This document shows positions 56,237-64,000 of a DNA stretch of 64,000 bases, piece after piece. The notes below the pieces were generated by a model. It was not told where the DNA came from. It saw only the letters and a list, made by a program, of their open reading frames with translations, and ran no database searches. Source of the stretch: Methyloferula stellata AR4 (lineage in GTDB: Bacteria; Pseudomonadota; Alphaproteobacteria; Rhizobiales; Beijerinckiaceae); assembly GCF_000385335.1 (NCBI RefSeq), contig NZ_ARWA01000001.1, positions 2,868,001-2,932,000 of the forward strand, in the 5' to 3' direction. A program made the translations under genes and the position numbers. How positions within the stretch are numbered: position 1 is the first letter of the stretch; every line of letters starts with the position of its first letter.

Positions 56237-57670
56237 TCAGGCGCTCGCCTTGCGCCGCGGCGTCTCATGCGCGTGAAGAGGAAACCGCCGCTGCAAGGCA
56301 TCAGCGCGCTCCGTTGCGACGCGGATGGTGAGATGAAGCGTTCCGTCCTGCGCCATGCTTTTCTGCATGACTTCGGCATTTTCATAAAGCCAATTCAGGC
56401 CGGAGCCGTCGTCCGGCTCGATTGCGATATTGAAGCAAAGACGCCGGCTCGCGAGCTTTGCATCGAGGCTTGCGAGAAGATCGTCCATGCCCTGCCCGGT
56501 CACGGCCGAAATGATCGCCGGACGTGTCGCCGCGGGGCGCCGTTTGGCGCTGTTTTCGATCTGAAGCCGCTCGCCTTGATCCAGGAGATCGAGCTTGTTC
56601 CAGACTTCGATCACCCGGCCTTGATTGCGGGCAATGCCGAGATCCGCCAGCACCTTCTCGACGTCGGCGCATTGCGCGTCGGCATCCTCATGCGCGATGT
56701 CACGCACATGAAGGATGATATCGGCCTCGATCACCTCTTCGAGCGTCGCCCGGAAGGCCGAGACGAGCTGCGTCGGCAGATCGGAGATGAAGCCGACGGT
56801 ATCGGACAAGATGACGTCGGCGCCATGCGGCAGCCGCAGCCGGCGCAAGGTCGGATCGAGCGTCGCAAAGAGCATGTCTTCGGCGACCACCTTCGCTTGC
56901 GTCAGGCGGTTGAACAGAGTGGATTTGCCGGCATTGGTATAGCCGACGAGCGCGACAACGGGGAAAGGCACGTCCCGCCTGCCCTTGCGGTGCAGGGCGC
57001 GCGTGCGCTTGACGTCTTCGAGATCGCGCTCGATGCGCGCCATGCGTTCGCTGAGCAGGCGGCGGTCGGTTTCGATCTGCGTTTCGCCCGGGCCGCCGAG
57101 GAAGCCGAAGCCGCCGCGCTGACGTTCAAGGTGGGTCCAAGAGCGCACGAGCCGCGATTTCTCGTAACTGAGATGGGCGAGTTCGACCTGCAGCGCGCCC
57201 TCTTTCGTGCGCGCTCTCTGGCCGAAGATTTCGAGGATCAGGCCGGTCCGGTCGATGACCTTGGCCGAGAGGGCCTTTTCGAGATTGCGCTGCTGGATGG
57301 GCGAGAGCGCACAATCCATGATGACGAGATCGATCGCCTCGTCTTCGACAAAGGTTGCGAGTTCGGCCACCTTGCCGCGGCCGAGAAAAGTCGCAGGCTT
57401 GATTTCGTTGAGCGTGATGATTTTCGCCGCGACGACGAAAAGCTCGATCGCCTCGGCAAGGCCGCTCGCTTCCGCGATACGGGCTTCGAGCGAGCGCGCC
57501 GGCTCGGCGGCGGATTTCGCGGCGGCCGTGGCTGACGCCGCGGGCTTCGTTCGGTCGCGGTGCTGCTGCGCTCTCTGGCTGAGATAGGGCCCGATCACTA
57601 AGGCTCGCGTGGCTTTGGCCCGCGCCTGTTCGAGATCGGTTGGCGTTTCGGCGTCCCGCCGACGGCTCAA
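56237..57670 (-). CDS. hflX: Ribosome-associated GTPase HflX
   Basis: A 477-residue OBG-type GTPase with an N-terminal HflX domain and a G domain: G1 GYTNAGKSTLFN, G3 LSDTVGFISDLP, G4 NKLD. HflX dissociates stalled ribosomes and is stress responsive. No ATG is available in frame near the conserved start: TTG 57670 is used, behind GAGGGC. It lies downstream of hfq on the same strand, with only 37 bases between, as in most proteobacteria. Confidence 0.93.
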   Translation of the reverse strand: MSRRRDAETPTDLEQARAKATRALVIGPYLSQRAQQHRDRTKPAASATAAAKSAAEPARSLEARIAEASGLAEAIELFVVAAKIITLNEIKPATFLGRGKVAELATFVEDEAIDLVIMDCALSPIQQRNLEKALSAKVIDRTGLILEIFGQRARTKEGALQVELAHLSYEKSRLVRSWTHLERQRGGFGFLGGPGETQIETDRRLLSERMARIERDLEDVKRTRALHRKGRRDVPFPVVALVGYTNAGKSTLFNRLTQAKVVAEDMLFATLDPTLRRLRLPHGADVILSDTVGFISDLPTQLVSAFRATLEEVIEADIILHVRDIAHEDADAQCADVEKVLADLGIARNQGRVIEVWNKLDLLDQGERLQIENSAKRRPAATRPAIISAVTGQGMDDLLASLDAKLASRRLCFNIAIEPDDGSGLNWLYENAEVMQKSMAQDGTLHLTIRVATERADALQRRFPLHAHETPRRKASA

Positions 57671-57707
57671 GCCGCCCTCGCCGGGATTGGCATGATGATG
57701 GATATAT

Positions 57708-57968
57708 TCAAGTCGGTGCTGGTCCTCCAGGCTCGTCGGTCGGCTCGAACATTTGGATCGGCTGGCCGGGCATTATGGTTGATATGGCGTGTTTGTAGAC
57801 AAGTTGCGAGTGCCCGTCGCGGCGCAGCAAAACGCAAAAATTATCAAACCACGTGACAACGCCTTGCAATTTGACGCCGTTCACAAGAAAAATCGTGAGG
57901 GGAACCTTATTTTTCCGGACAAAATTCAGAAAAGTGTCCTGCAGGTTCTGGGTGCGTTCTGCCGCCAT
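57708..57968 (-). CDS. hfq: RNA chaperone Hfq
   Basis: An 86-residue Sm-like RNA chaperone that pairs small RNAs with mRNAs. Sm1 motif is [23 protein letters not shown] with [17 protein letters not shown], Sm2 is [16 protein letters not shown] 57968 is used; the frame is open further upstream but [10 protein letters not shown] is the normal N terminus. The order dat-hfq-hflX on the minus strand matches other alphaproteobacteria. Confidence 0.97.
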   Translation of the reverse strand: MAAERTQNLQDTFLNFVRKNKVPLTIFLVNGVKLQGVVTWFDNFCVLLRRDGHSQLVYKHAISTIMPGQPIQMFEPTDEPGGPAPT

Positions 57969-58132
57969 TTTTTCAGTCCTGTCTCTTTTCTTGACGCCGC
58001 AAGCGCGGCGCGGGACGTTCAACGGTCCATCAACCGCCGAAAGTTTGACATAATATTATAGGCCGAGCAAAAATCGGCTCGTAAACTCAACTTGGCAATA
58101 TTTTTTGTAAAAACCACTGCACTCGCTCTTTT

Positions 58133-59008
58133 TCAACGGCGGGCAGCCCATTCGGTTTTCGCCGCCGCCTCATGAAAGAGGCTGCGCAGTCTCGTTGCGA
58201 TCGGGCCCGGCCGCCCATCCCCGATCTGATGGCCGTCGATCGTGACGACCGGCATGACCAGATTTGTCGCGGCTGAAATAAAAGCCTCGCGCGCGGCAAG
58301 CGCCTCGGCCAAGGTGAACGAACGTTCTTCGACCGGAAGCTGCAATTCTGCAATGAGCTTCATCAAGGTCGTCCGTGTGACACCGCGCAAAATCGCGTGA
58401 TCGGCCGCACGCGTGACGATGGTACCGTCCTGCGTGATGATCCAGGCATTCGACGAGGCGCCTTCGGTGACGAAGCCTTTCTCGTCGATCAGCCAGGCCT
58501 CGTAGCAGCCTTTGTCGCGGGCCTCTTGCTTGGCCAAGACGTTCGGCAGCAAGGAAATCGATTTAATATCGACCCTTTTCCAGCGAATATCGGCGGTCGA
58601 AGCGATTGCTATGCCTTTGCGAGCGAGTGCTTCGCCTTTGCCGGGGTCGACTGATTTCGCGGTCACGACAAGCGCGGGGCGAACCGGCTTTTGCGGGAAT
58701 CCATGGTCGCGCGGGGCGACGCCGCGCGTCACCTGAAGATAAAGAAAACCATTGGTAAGCCGGTTGCGCCGCATGACCTCGCGCAAAACGACCGGCAGCG
58801 CGTCGCCTGCCAAGGGCATATCGATGCGCAGCTCGCTTAAGGAGCGCGCCAGCCGTGCCATGTGATGCGGCTCGTCGATGAGCGCCCCATCGAAGACTTC
58901 GCAGACCTCGTAAACGCCATCCGCGAATTGATAGCCGCGATCCTCGATCGGAACCATGGCAAGGCTCTGCGGAAGATATTGGCCATTGACATAGGCGATG
59001 CGGCTCAC
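58133..59008 (-). CDS. dat: D-amino-acid aminotransferase (class IV)
   Basis: A 291-residue fold-type IV PLP aminotransferase. GRXYQFADGVYEV-like motif (IEDRGYQFADGVYEVCEVFDG), KSISLLPNVLAKQEARDKGC with the PLP-binding Lys region, EGASSNAWIITQDG and GVTRTTLMKL for phosphate binding are visible. Members transaminate D-Ala or branched-chain amino acids; the position between ntrX and hfq is typical of dat in alphaproteobacteria. Confidence 0.9.
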   Translation of the reverse strand: MSRIAYVNGQYLPQSLAMVPIEDRGYQFADGVYEVCEVFDGALIDEPHHMARLARSLSELRIDMPLAGDALPVVLREVMRRNRLTNGFLYLQVTRGVAPRDHGFPQKPVRPALVVTAKSVDPGKGEALARKGIAIASTADIRWKRVDIKSISLLPNVLAKQEARDKGCYEAWLIDEKGFVTEGASSNAWIITQDGTIVTRAADHAILRGVTRTTLMKLIAELQLPVEERSFTLAEALAAREAFISAATNLVMPVVTIDGHQIGDGRPGPIATRLRSLFHEAAAKTEWAARR

Positions 59009-59039
59009 GGGATCACTTTCATTTGTTTTCTTCTTTGAC

Positions 59040-59080
59040 GCATGATCCTACCCGAAAAGTCTGCAACTTTTCGGGATCAC
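59040..59080. repeat. Dispersed palindrome, copy D
   Basis: CCCGAAAAGT-CTGCA-ACTTTTCGGG, reverse orientation to copies A-C, with outer GCATGATCC on the left. It forms a tandem pair with the next copy, 15 bases apart. Confidence 0.85.
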
Positions 59081-59095
59081 CAACTTTCTTCCAGC

Positions 59096-59138
59096 GCATG
59101 ATCTTATCCGAAAAGTCTGCAACTTTTCGGGATCATGC
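59096..59138. repeat. Dispersed palindrome, copy E
   Basis: CCGAAAAGT-CTGCA-ACTTTTCGG with intact outer GCATGATC and GATCATGC arms. It ends directly against the stop codon of the chromate transporter gene. Confidence 0.88.
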
Positions 59139-59681
59139 TTAAACAAAAAGCCCGATCCGTCCGCCGATCAGGCCCAAGGCCGTACCGGCCAGAATGCCGA
59201 TGAGCGGATTGGCGCGTGTCAAAGCGACAAACAGAGTCATGGCGCCCGTAATGGCTATGGTCAAGACGCCGCGATCCGCCGCACGCGTTACGACAATACC
59301 ACTCGCCAGAATGAGACCGATGGCGATCGGTGCCAGGGCTTGACGCGCGATATCCACCATTTGGAGGTTCGAATAGCGCCGCATCAAGCGGCCGACCGTG
59401 AAGGCCAGCAGGCACGACGGCAGCAGCATGGCGATCATGGCGACCGCGAAGCCGGCGCCGCCTGCGACCTGCCAGCCGATCATGCCGACTATCAGCACGT
59501 TCGGCCCCGGCGCGACCTGCGCGATGGCGAGGCTATTGGCGAAAGCCGTATCATCCATCCAATGCATCGTCTCGACGACTTGCCGGTGAATCTCCGGCAC
59601 GGTCGCGGTCGCGCCGCCGACAGCTATGATGGAAATGAGCGCGAAGGTTTTGGCGAGCGCGCCAAGCAAAGCCAGATTCAC
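59139..59681 (-). CDS. Chromate transporter, second half (ChrA-type monodomain)
   Basis: A 180-residue CHR-family protein with about five or six spans. ISIIAVGGATATVPEIHRQVV and AQVAPGPNVLIVGMIGWQVAG match the CHR signature (GG near the first helix, then AxxxPGPN). In the short-chain type, two such halves pair to form an antiporter exporting chromate or sulfate-like anions. Its start overlaps the partner's stop by four bases. Confidence 0.9.
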   Translation of the reverse strand: MNLALLGALAKTFALISIIAVGGATATVPEIHRQVVETMHWMDDTAFANSLAIAQVAPGPNVLIVGMIGWQVAGGAGFAVAMIAMLLPSCLLAFTVGRLMRRYSNLQMVDIARQALAPIAIGLILASGIVVTRAADRGVLTIAITGAMTLFVALTRANPLIGILAGTALGLIGGRIGLFV

Positions 59682-60259
59682 AGCACGCGTTTCCGGATTG
59701 TCAGGACGAGAATGCTGGCGGGAACGACGACGAGCAAGGTCCAGAGCAAAGGCAATTGCAAAATACCGGCGCAGATGAAGACGATGGCTCCGATCAGATA
59801 GGCAATGGCGTCAGGCTTCATATTGCGCGCCATTTTAAAGGCATTGCCGATGACGAGTCCGGCTGTCGCAGCCGCCGCACCGGCTATGGCGTTTTTGACA
59901 TCTGATAGGTTGGCGAACTGCCCGTAAAGCGAGGCGATCCCGGCGAGGATCAAAAGCGGCATCGCAAGCAGTCCGGTGACGGCGGCGACGGAACCGCTCG
60001 GGCCTTGATAACGATCGCCCAGCATCACCGAGACTGCGACCGTGTTGGCGCCTGGCAATGTGCTCGCAAGTCCGAAGAGTTCGGCAAATTCCCGGTCTTC
60101 GAGCCAGCCCTGTTCTTCGACAAGGACGCGGCGCAGCCAGGCGGTTACGCCGCCGAAACCGAGAAGGCCGATTTTCGCAAAGACCAGAAACAAATCGCGA
60201 TGGGTGATCTTTTTCAGCGCCGCAGGAGGCGGCGCGAAACCCGAGACATCATTCATCAA
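59678..60259 (-). CDS. Chromate transporter, first half (ChrA-type monodomain)
   Basis: A 193-residue CHR-family protein: FLVFAKIGLLGFGGVTAWLRR and FGLASTLPGANTVAVSVMLG are its two signature blocks. It pairs with the adjacent half to form a split chromate transporter. Its ATG overlaps the ntrX stop by four bases (ATGA), so the transporter is in the ntrYX transcript. In many relatives trkA or similar follows ntrX, so this is a likely insertion or replacement. Confidence 0.9.
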   Translation of the reverse strand: MMNDVSGFAPPPAALKKITHRDLFLVFAKIGLLGFGGVTAWLRRVLVEEQGWLEDREFAELFGLASTLPGANTVAVSVMLGDRYQGPSGSVAAVTGLLAMPLLILAGIASLYGQFANLSDVKNAIAGAAAATAGLVIGNAFKMARNMKPDAIAYLIGAIVFICAGILQLPLLWTLLVVVPASILVLTIRKRVL

Positions 60260-61623
60260 TCGATCCGAAGCGATTTCAATTTCCGGTGCAAGGCTGAACG
60301 TTCCATCCCGATGAATTCCGCCGTGCGCGAAATATTGCCGCCGAAGCGATTGATCTGCGCGACGAGATATTCGCGTTCAAAGACCTCGCGCGCCTCGCGC
60401 AAGGGAAGACCCATCAGCTTCTCGCCGCCGACGCCGGACGGTGTCGTCGGCACCAAGGCACCGATCTCGCTCGGCAAAAGATCGGCCGTGATTTCAGCCT
60501 CGGGATCGCCCAAGGCGAGGATCAAGAGGCGCTCCACATTATTGCGCAATTGCCGGATATTGCCCGGCCAATCATGCGACTGCAGGACGGCCATTGCATC
60601 GTCGGCGATATGGCGGCGCGGCAGACCGCTCGTCGCCGACACGTGGTCCATGAAAAACTCGATCAGCTCGGGAATATCCTCGCGCCGTTCGGCGAGCGAC
60701 GGCACGCGAATCGGCACCACCGAGAGACGGTGAAAGAGGTCCTCCCGGAAAGCCCCCTCCTCGATGAGCCCGGTCAGATCGCGCGCGCTCGACGAAATGA
60801 TCCGGACATCGACATGAACGCGCGTCGTACCGCCGACACGCTGGAAATTCTGATCGACCAGCACGCGCAAGATCTTGCCTTGGGTTTCCTTCGGCATATC
60901 CGCAATCTCGTCGAGATAAAGCGTGCCGCCATGGGCCTCTTCAAGCGCGCCGACCTTGCGGCTGCGGCCGTCTTTTCCCTCGACGCCGAAGAGTTCGGTC
61001 TCCATCGCCTCGGGGGTGATGGTCGCCGAATTGATGACGATGAAGGGTCCCGAGGCTCGCGCCGAGGCATCGTGAATCGTGCGGGCCGCCAGCTCCTTGC
61101 CGACGCCCGGCGAGCCCGTGATGAGAAGCCGCGAATTGGTCGGCGAGACGCGCTCGATCACTTGCCGCAACTGATTGACACTGCTTGATTTGCCGACGAT
61201 CTTGTTGACGACGCCGGCCTTGGCCCGCAGCTCCGTCACTTCGCGCTTGAGACGCGAGGCTTCAAGCGTCCGTTCGGCGATCAGGATCAGGCGATCGGCC
61301 TTGAACGGCTTCTCGATGAAATCATAGGCGCCGAGCTTGATGGCGGAAACGGCCGTTTCGATATTGCCGTGGCCCGAGATCATGACGACCGGCAGGGCTG
61401 GATTTTGATCCTTGATGATCTGCAGGAGCTGCAACCCGTCGAGCCGCGAACCCTGCAGCCAGATGTCCAAAAAAACCAAATGCGGCCGCCGCGCTTCGAT
61501 CGCGGCCAAGGCCTCATCGGAGTTTTTGGCCGTACGCGTCTCGTAGCCTTCATCCGAAAGGATGCCGGAGACAATGTCTCGAATATCGGCTTCGTCATCG
61601 ACGATTAAAATATCGCTCGCCAT
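60256..61623 (-). CDS. ntrX: Nitrogen regulation response regulator NtrX
   Basis: A 455-residue response regulator: receiver domain (SDILIVDDEADIRDIVSG; phosphoacceptor in LVFLDIWLQG), AAA+ domain (Walker A GSPGVGKELAAR, Walker B GTLYLDEIADMP) and Fis-type HTH (NISRTAEFIGMERSALHRKLKSL). The GAFTGA loop needed for sigma-54 contact is missing: the segment reads ELFGVEGKDGRSRKVGALEEA, as in other NtrX proteins. It acts with NtrY in nitrogen or oxygen/redox regulation. ATG 61623 lies seven bases after the ntrY stop. Confidence 0.95.
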   Translation of the reverse strand: MASDILIVDDEADIRDIVSGILSDEGYETRTAKNSDEALAAIEARRPHLVFLDIWLQGSRLDGLQLLQIIKDQNPALPVVMISGHGNIETAVSAIKLGAYDFIEKPFKADRLILIAERTLEASRLKREVTELRAKAGVVNKIVGKSSSVNQLRQVIERVSPTNSRLLITGSPGVGKELAARTIHDASARASGPFIVINSATITPEAMETELFGVEGKDGRSRKVGALEEAHGGTLYLDEIADMPKETQGKILRVLVDQNFQRVGGTTRVHVDVRIISSSARDLTGLIEEGAFREDLFHRLSVVPIRVPSLAERREDIPELIEFFMDHVSATSGLPRRHIADDAMAVLQSHDWPGNIRQLRNNVERLLILALGDPEAEITADLLPSEIGALVPTTPSGVGGEKLMGLPLREAREVFEREYLVAQINRFGGNISRTAEFIGMERSALHRKLKSLRID

Positions 61624-61630
61624 GAATTGT

Positions 61631-63895
61631 TTATGCTCTTTGAGTGGCTGTTTGCATTGATGTATCGGAGACAATATCCGCGCTGTGCGTTTCCTCACCG
61701 AAGGGGAAATAAAGCTTCACGCGCGCACCGCGGCCCGAGGGGGCGTCGAGCAATTCTATCCCTCCCCCATGATCTTCCAAAATTTTTGCGACAATCGGCA
61801 GGCCTAATCCCGTCCCTTCGGCTCTTGTCGTCATATAAGGTTCGAGCAGCCTCTGGCGGTTCTCTTTAGGGAATCCCTTGCCATTGTCGATGACGTTGAT
61901 TTCGGCGATGCCCTCGGACGACCGCTCCACCGAGACCGAAATATGGCCTTGCACTTCGCACTCTTCGGCAAGCATCGCTATGCCTTCGGTCGCATTCTTG
62001 ATGATGTTCGTCAAAGCTTGCGACAGAAGCCGCCTGTCGAACCGGCCGAGAATAGGTGTCTCCGGCAAATGATCCTCAAAGGTAATGTTTGGATGCGCGA
62101 CGCGCATCAGGAACAAAACACGGCGCACGCATTCGGTCAGGTCATCGCTTTCGAGATTCGCCTTCGGCATGCGGGCGAAAGAGGAAAATTCATCGACCAT
62201 GCGCTTGATATCATCGACCTGCCGGATGATCGTATCCGTGCATTGATCGAAAATATCGCGTTCTTGTTCGATCAGCTTGCCATATTTGCGTTTCAAACGC
62301 TCGGCCGAAAGCTGAATCGGCGTCAGCGGATTTTTGATTTCATGCGCGATGCGCCGCGCGACATCGGCCCAGGCGGCGGTCCGCTGTGCCGAAACGAGAT
62401 CGGTAATATCATCTAGCGTTACAACATAACTTTTATCGCCGCGCGCCGCCGGATCGCTCGTCACGCGCACATTGAACAAGCGGTCGCGGCCGGCCCGGCT
62501 CACCGCGATTTGTCCCTGGACCAGACGCGAATGGCTGCCGCGCGCCTCGGTGAGGATGGGTTCGATTTCGGGGAAGACTGATTCGACCGGCTGACCGACC
62601 AATATCTCCGCCGCTTCGCCGCCCTCGGGAATGAGACGCTCGGCGGAGGGATTGAGCGCCGTGATCATTCCTTTCGGACCAACGCCAATGACCGCCACCG
62701 GAACACCGGAGAGAACCGCTTCCGTAAAGGCGCGTCGCTCGTCGATGAGATTGCTCGCGGCGACGAGTCGGTTTTGCTGCAAGCGCAGTTCCGACGTCAT
62801 CTTGTTGAAGGTCTCGCCGAGATGGGCAAGGTCGCCTTCCGAGCGGTGAATCGGGACTTGAACGTAAAGATTGCCGGTCGCGACCTGATCGGTCGCCGCG
62901 ATCAGACGTCTGATCGGCGCAACGAGCGTATTGGCGAAGGAGAGCCCGAGCCAGGTCGCAGCCAAGAGCATGATCAGCGAGATCGACACATACATGGTCG
63001 CAAAAGCGATCTGGATGGTGCGCCGATGATTGTCGAAGGCATCGTAGAGCGCGACGAGGCGCGACGCCTGCTTCGGAAACTCGACGGTAAACGGATCGAC
63101 CGGACGGGCCACATAAAGATAGGTGTCGTCGAAAGACGCGAGCTGGCGCAAGGCCACGAAGGTTCTGCCTTCATCGAGAATGAGACAGAGCGGCTCGTTC
63201 TTCTTCGCGTCCTCGAAATCACTGGGTTCCGGCTGCACGACTGCATTGCCGGTCGGCGCGCCCGTGTCGATTTTTTCGACGATGGTGCCGTCCGGCTTCA
63301 ACATCGCCGCGGCGGTAAAGCCGAGATATTTGGCGCGCGTTCCGAAAAACTCTCGAAACAGCGGCCGGTCGGCTGAATACATCACTTTGACGCGGTCGAG
63401 ATCGGTTGCCGTCAGCCTTGCTTCCTGAAGCAGCGATTTGCATTCCGCCTCGCGAAACAGGCTCGCCGCATCGATCGTGTTCAAGATGAAGCCGCGCACG
63501 TCTTCGATGAAGGCCGGGTTGAGGCTTCGCTCCAAAGTGGCGGATCCGACCAGCGCCATGAGAATGGAGGGAACAGCCGCGATGATCGAGAAAAGGCCGA
63601 CGATCCTTATATGAAGTTTGGCACCGGCGACGCGGGCGCGCCAGGCCGCAACCAGCGCCCAGGCCTCGGCGACGACAAGGCCGACGAGAACCACAATGAT
63701 GACGATATTGGCGATGAACAGCCCGAGGACGACCTGGGAGGTCGGCTGGATCGGCGTATAATTGGCGAAAATCAGGAAGCTCGCCAGAGCGACGACGAGC
63801 GCGAGGATGACGACGAAAGGTCCGAAACGCGTCGTGAACCGGCGCTCGCGTCTGCGTGCTCCGGTCGATCGCTGCGCTAAACGCTGGTCAGTCAT
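61631..63895 (-). CDS. ntrY: Sensor histidine kinase NtrY
   Basis: A 754-residue membrane kinase with two or three N-terminal spans and a periplasmic domain (about residues 110-280), a further span near 290-315, HAMP, PAS (VPVAVIGVGPKGMITALNPSAERL), the H-box RRIAHEIKNPLTPIQLSAERLKRKYGKL (in two blocks) and a HATPase domain (NIIKNATEGI, VIDNGKGFP, GLGLPIV). It phosphorylates NtrX. Start ATG 63895 has AGGGTGG directly before it, with little spacing. ntrBC would be expected just beyond the window edge. Confidence 0.95.
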   Translation of the reverse strand: MTDQRLAQRSTGARRRERRFTTRFGPFVVILALVVALASFLIFANYTPIQPTSQVVLGLFIANIVIIVVLVGLVVAEAWALVAAWRARVAGAKLHIRIVGLFSIIAAVPSILMALVGSATLERSLNPAFIEDVRGFILNTIDAASLFREAECKSLLQEARLTATDLDRVKVMYSADRPLFREFFGTRAKYLGFTAAAMLKPDGTIVEKIDTGAPTGNAVVQPEPSDFEDAKKNEPLCLILDEGRTFVALRQLASFDDTYLYVARPVDPFTVEFPKQASRLVALYDAFDNHRRTIQIAFATMYVSISLIMLLAATWLGLSFANTLVAPIRRLIAATDQVATGNLYVQVPIHRSEGDLAHLGETFNKMTSELRLQQNRLVAASNLIDERRAFTEAVLSGVPVAVIGVGPKGMITALNPSAERLIPEGGEAAEILVGQPVESVFPEIEPILTEARGSHSRLVQGQIAVSRAGRDRLFNVRVTSDPAARGDKSYVVTLDDITDLVSAQRTAAWADVARRIAHEIKNPLTPIQLSAERLKRKYGKLIEQERDIFDQCTDTIIRQVDDIKRMVDEFSSFARMPKANLESDDLTECVRRVLFLMRVAHPNITFEDHLPETPILGRFDRRLLSQALTNIIKNATEGIAMLAEECEVQGHISVSVERSSEGIAEINVIDNGKGFPKENRQRLLEPYMTTRAEGTGLGLPIVAKILEDHGGGIELLDAPSGRGARVKLYFPFGEETHSADIVSDTSMQTATQRA

Positions 63896-64000
63896 CCACC
63901 CTGCCCTTTGCGGGACATCGATCGGCTCAAGGTCTGGCAGCGGCTAAGGTTATCGGCTTTTCGTTGTATGTCTGCCACGGTGTTGCAAGATTGCGACATT

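Noticed and set aside
55976-57535. 519-codon plus-strand frame across hflX
   Set aside because: Antisense to conserved GTPase motifs of hflX; composition is atypical for protein.
1-64000. CRISPR arrays, rRNA and tRNA genes
   Set aside because: Gene gaps were read for regular spaced repeats and tRNA-like GTTCRA arms; no array or cloverleaf was found.

Overview
The window reads as chromosome of a high-GC alphaproteobacterium of the order Hyphomicrobiales (Rhizobiales), most likely a methylotrophic Beijerinckiaceae member (Methylocella, Methylocapsa, Methylovirgula or Beijerinckia type). The evidence is a XoxF-type lanthanide methanol dehydrogenase with the diagnostic D-Y-D metal motif, the ntrY-ntrX-dat-hfq-hflX-mazG order, the purN-purM-perM-hdaA and ppk-ppx-rnd-aspS blocks, NtrX without GAFTGA, IalB and NtrY proteins, and dispersed CGAAAAGT-TGCAG-ACTTTTCG palindromes of the sort common in this order. 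The genus is an inference; no rRNA, tRNA or CRISPR array was found.

Layout. 0.1-6.3 kb: a Rieske/FAD reductase, a SLAC1/TehA channel, and a chemoreceptor overlapping a TRAP-type binding protein. 6.4-9.1 kb: CspA and three poorly known genes (papain-like triad protein, doubly anchored membrane protein, Tat-exported cupin). 9.1-14.1 kb: sulfonate-sulfur locus ssuB-ssuC-ssuA-ssuA divergent from ssuD. 14.1-19.7 kb: purN-purM, a CDP-alcohol transferase, a PerM-like permease, hdaA and a cation-efflux-like protein. 19.7-22.7 kb: arsR with two SRPBCC genes under a palindromic operator, and crcB-rluC. 22.7-28.2 kb: PsiF-like protein, proS, lolC-lolD, PilZ protein, lipoprotein, cyclase. 28.4-36.4 kb: ppk-ppx, rnd, ialB, aspS. 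36.4-41.7 kb: an FAD-reductase/patatin fusion, xoxF, a 2Fe-2S thioredoxin-like ferredoxin. 42-49.5 kb: rlpA, dacC-tmk-holB, metG-tatD-MBL hydrolase. 50.6-53.0 kb: an IS1595-family element bounded by exact 19-bp inverted repeats and carrying four cargo genes. 53.6-63.9 kb: two-domain cold-shock protein, mazG, DUF302 protein, hflX, hfq, dat, a split chromate transporter, ntrX and ntrY.

Most of the window is ordinary core genome packed into short operons joined by 4-base ATGA overlaps. The accessory content that stands out is the IS1595 element with cargo and a leader hairpin, the oxidoreductase-patatin fusion beside xoxF, the orphan TRAP-binding-protein/chemoreceptor pair, the tandem ssuA duplication, and a chromate transporter pair fused translationally to ntrX where many relatives have trkA. 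Several classes of palindromic repeats sit in the gaps, two of them large multi-hairpin mosaics.
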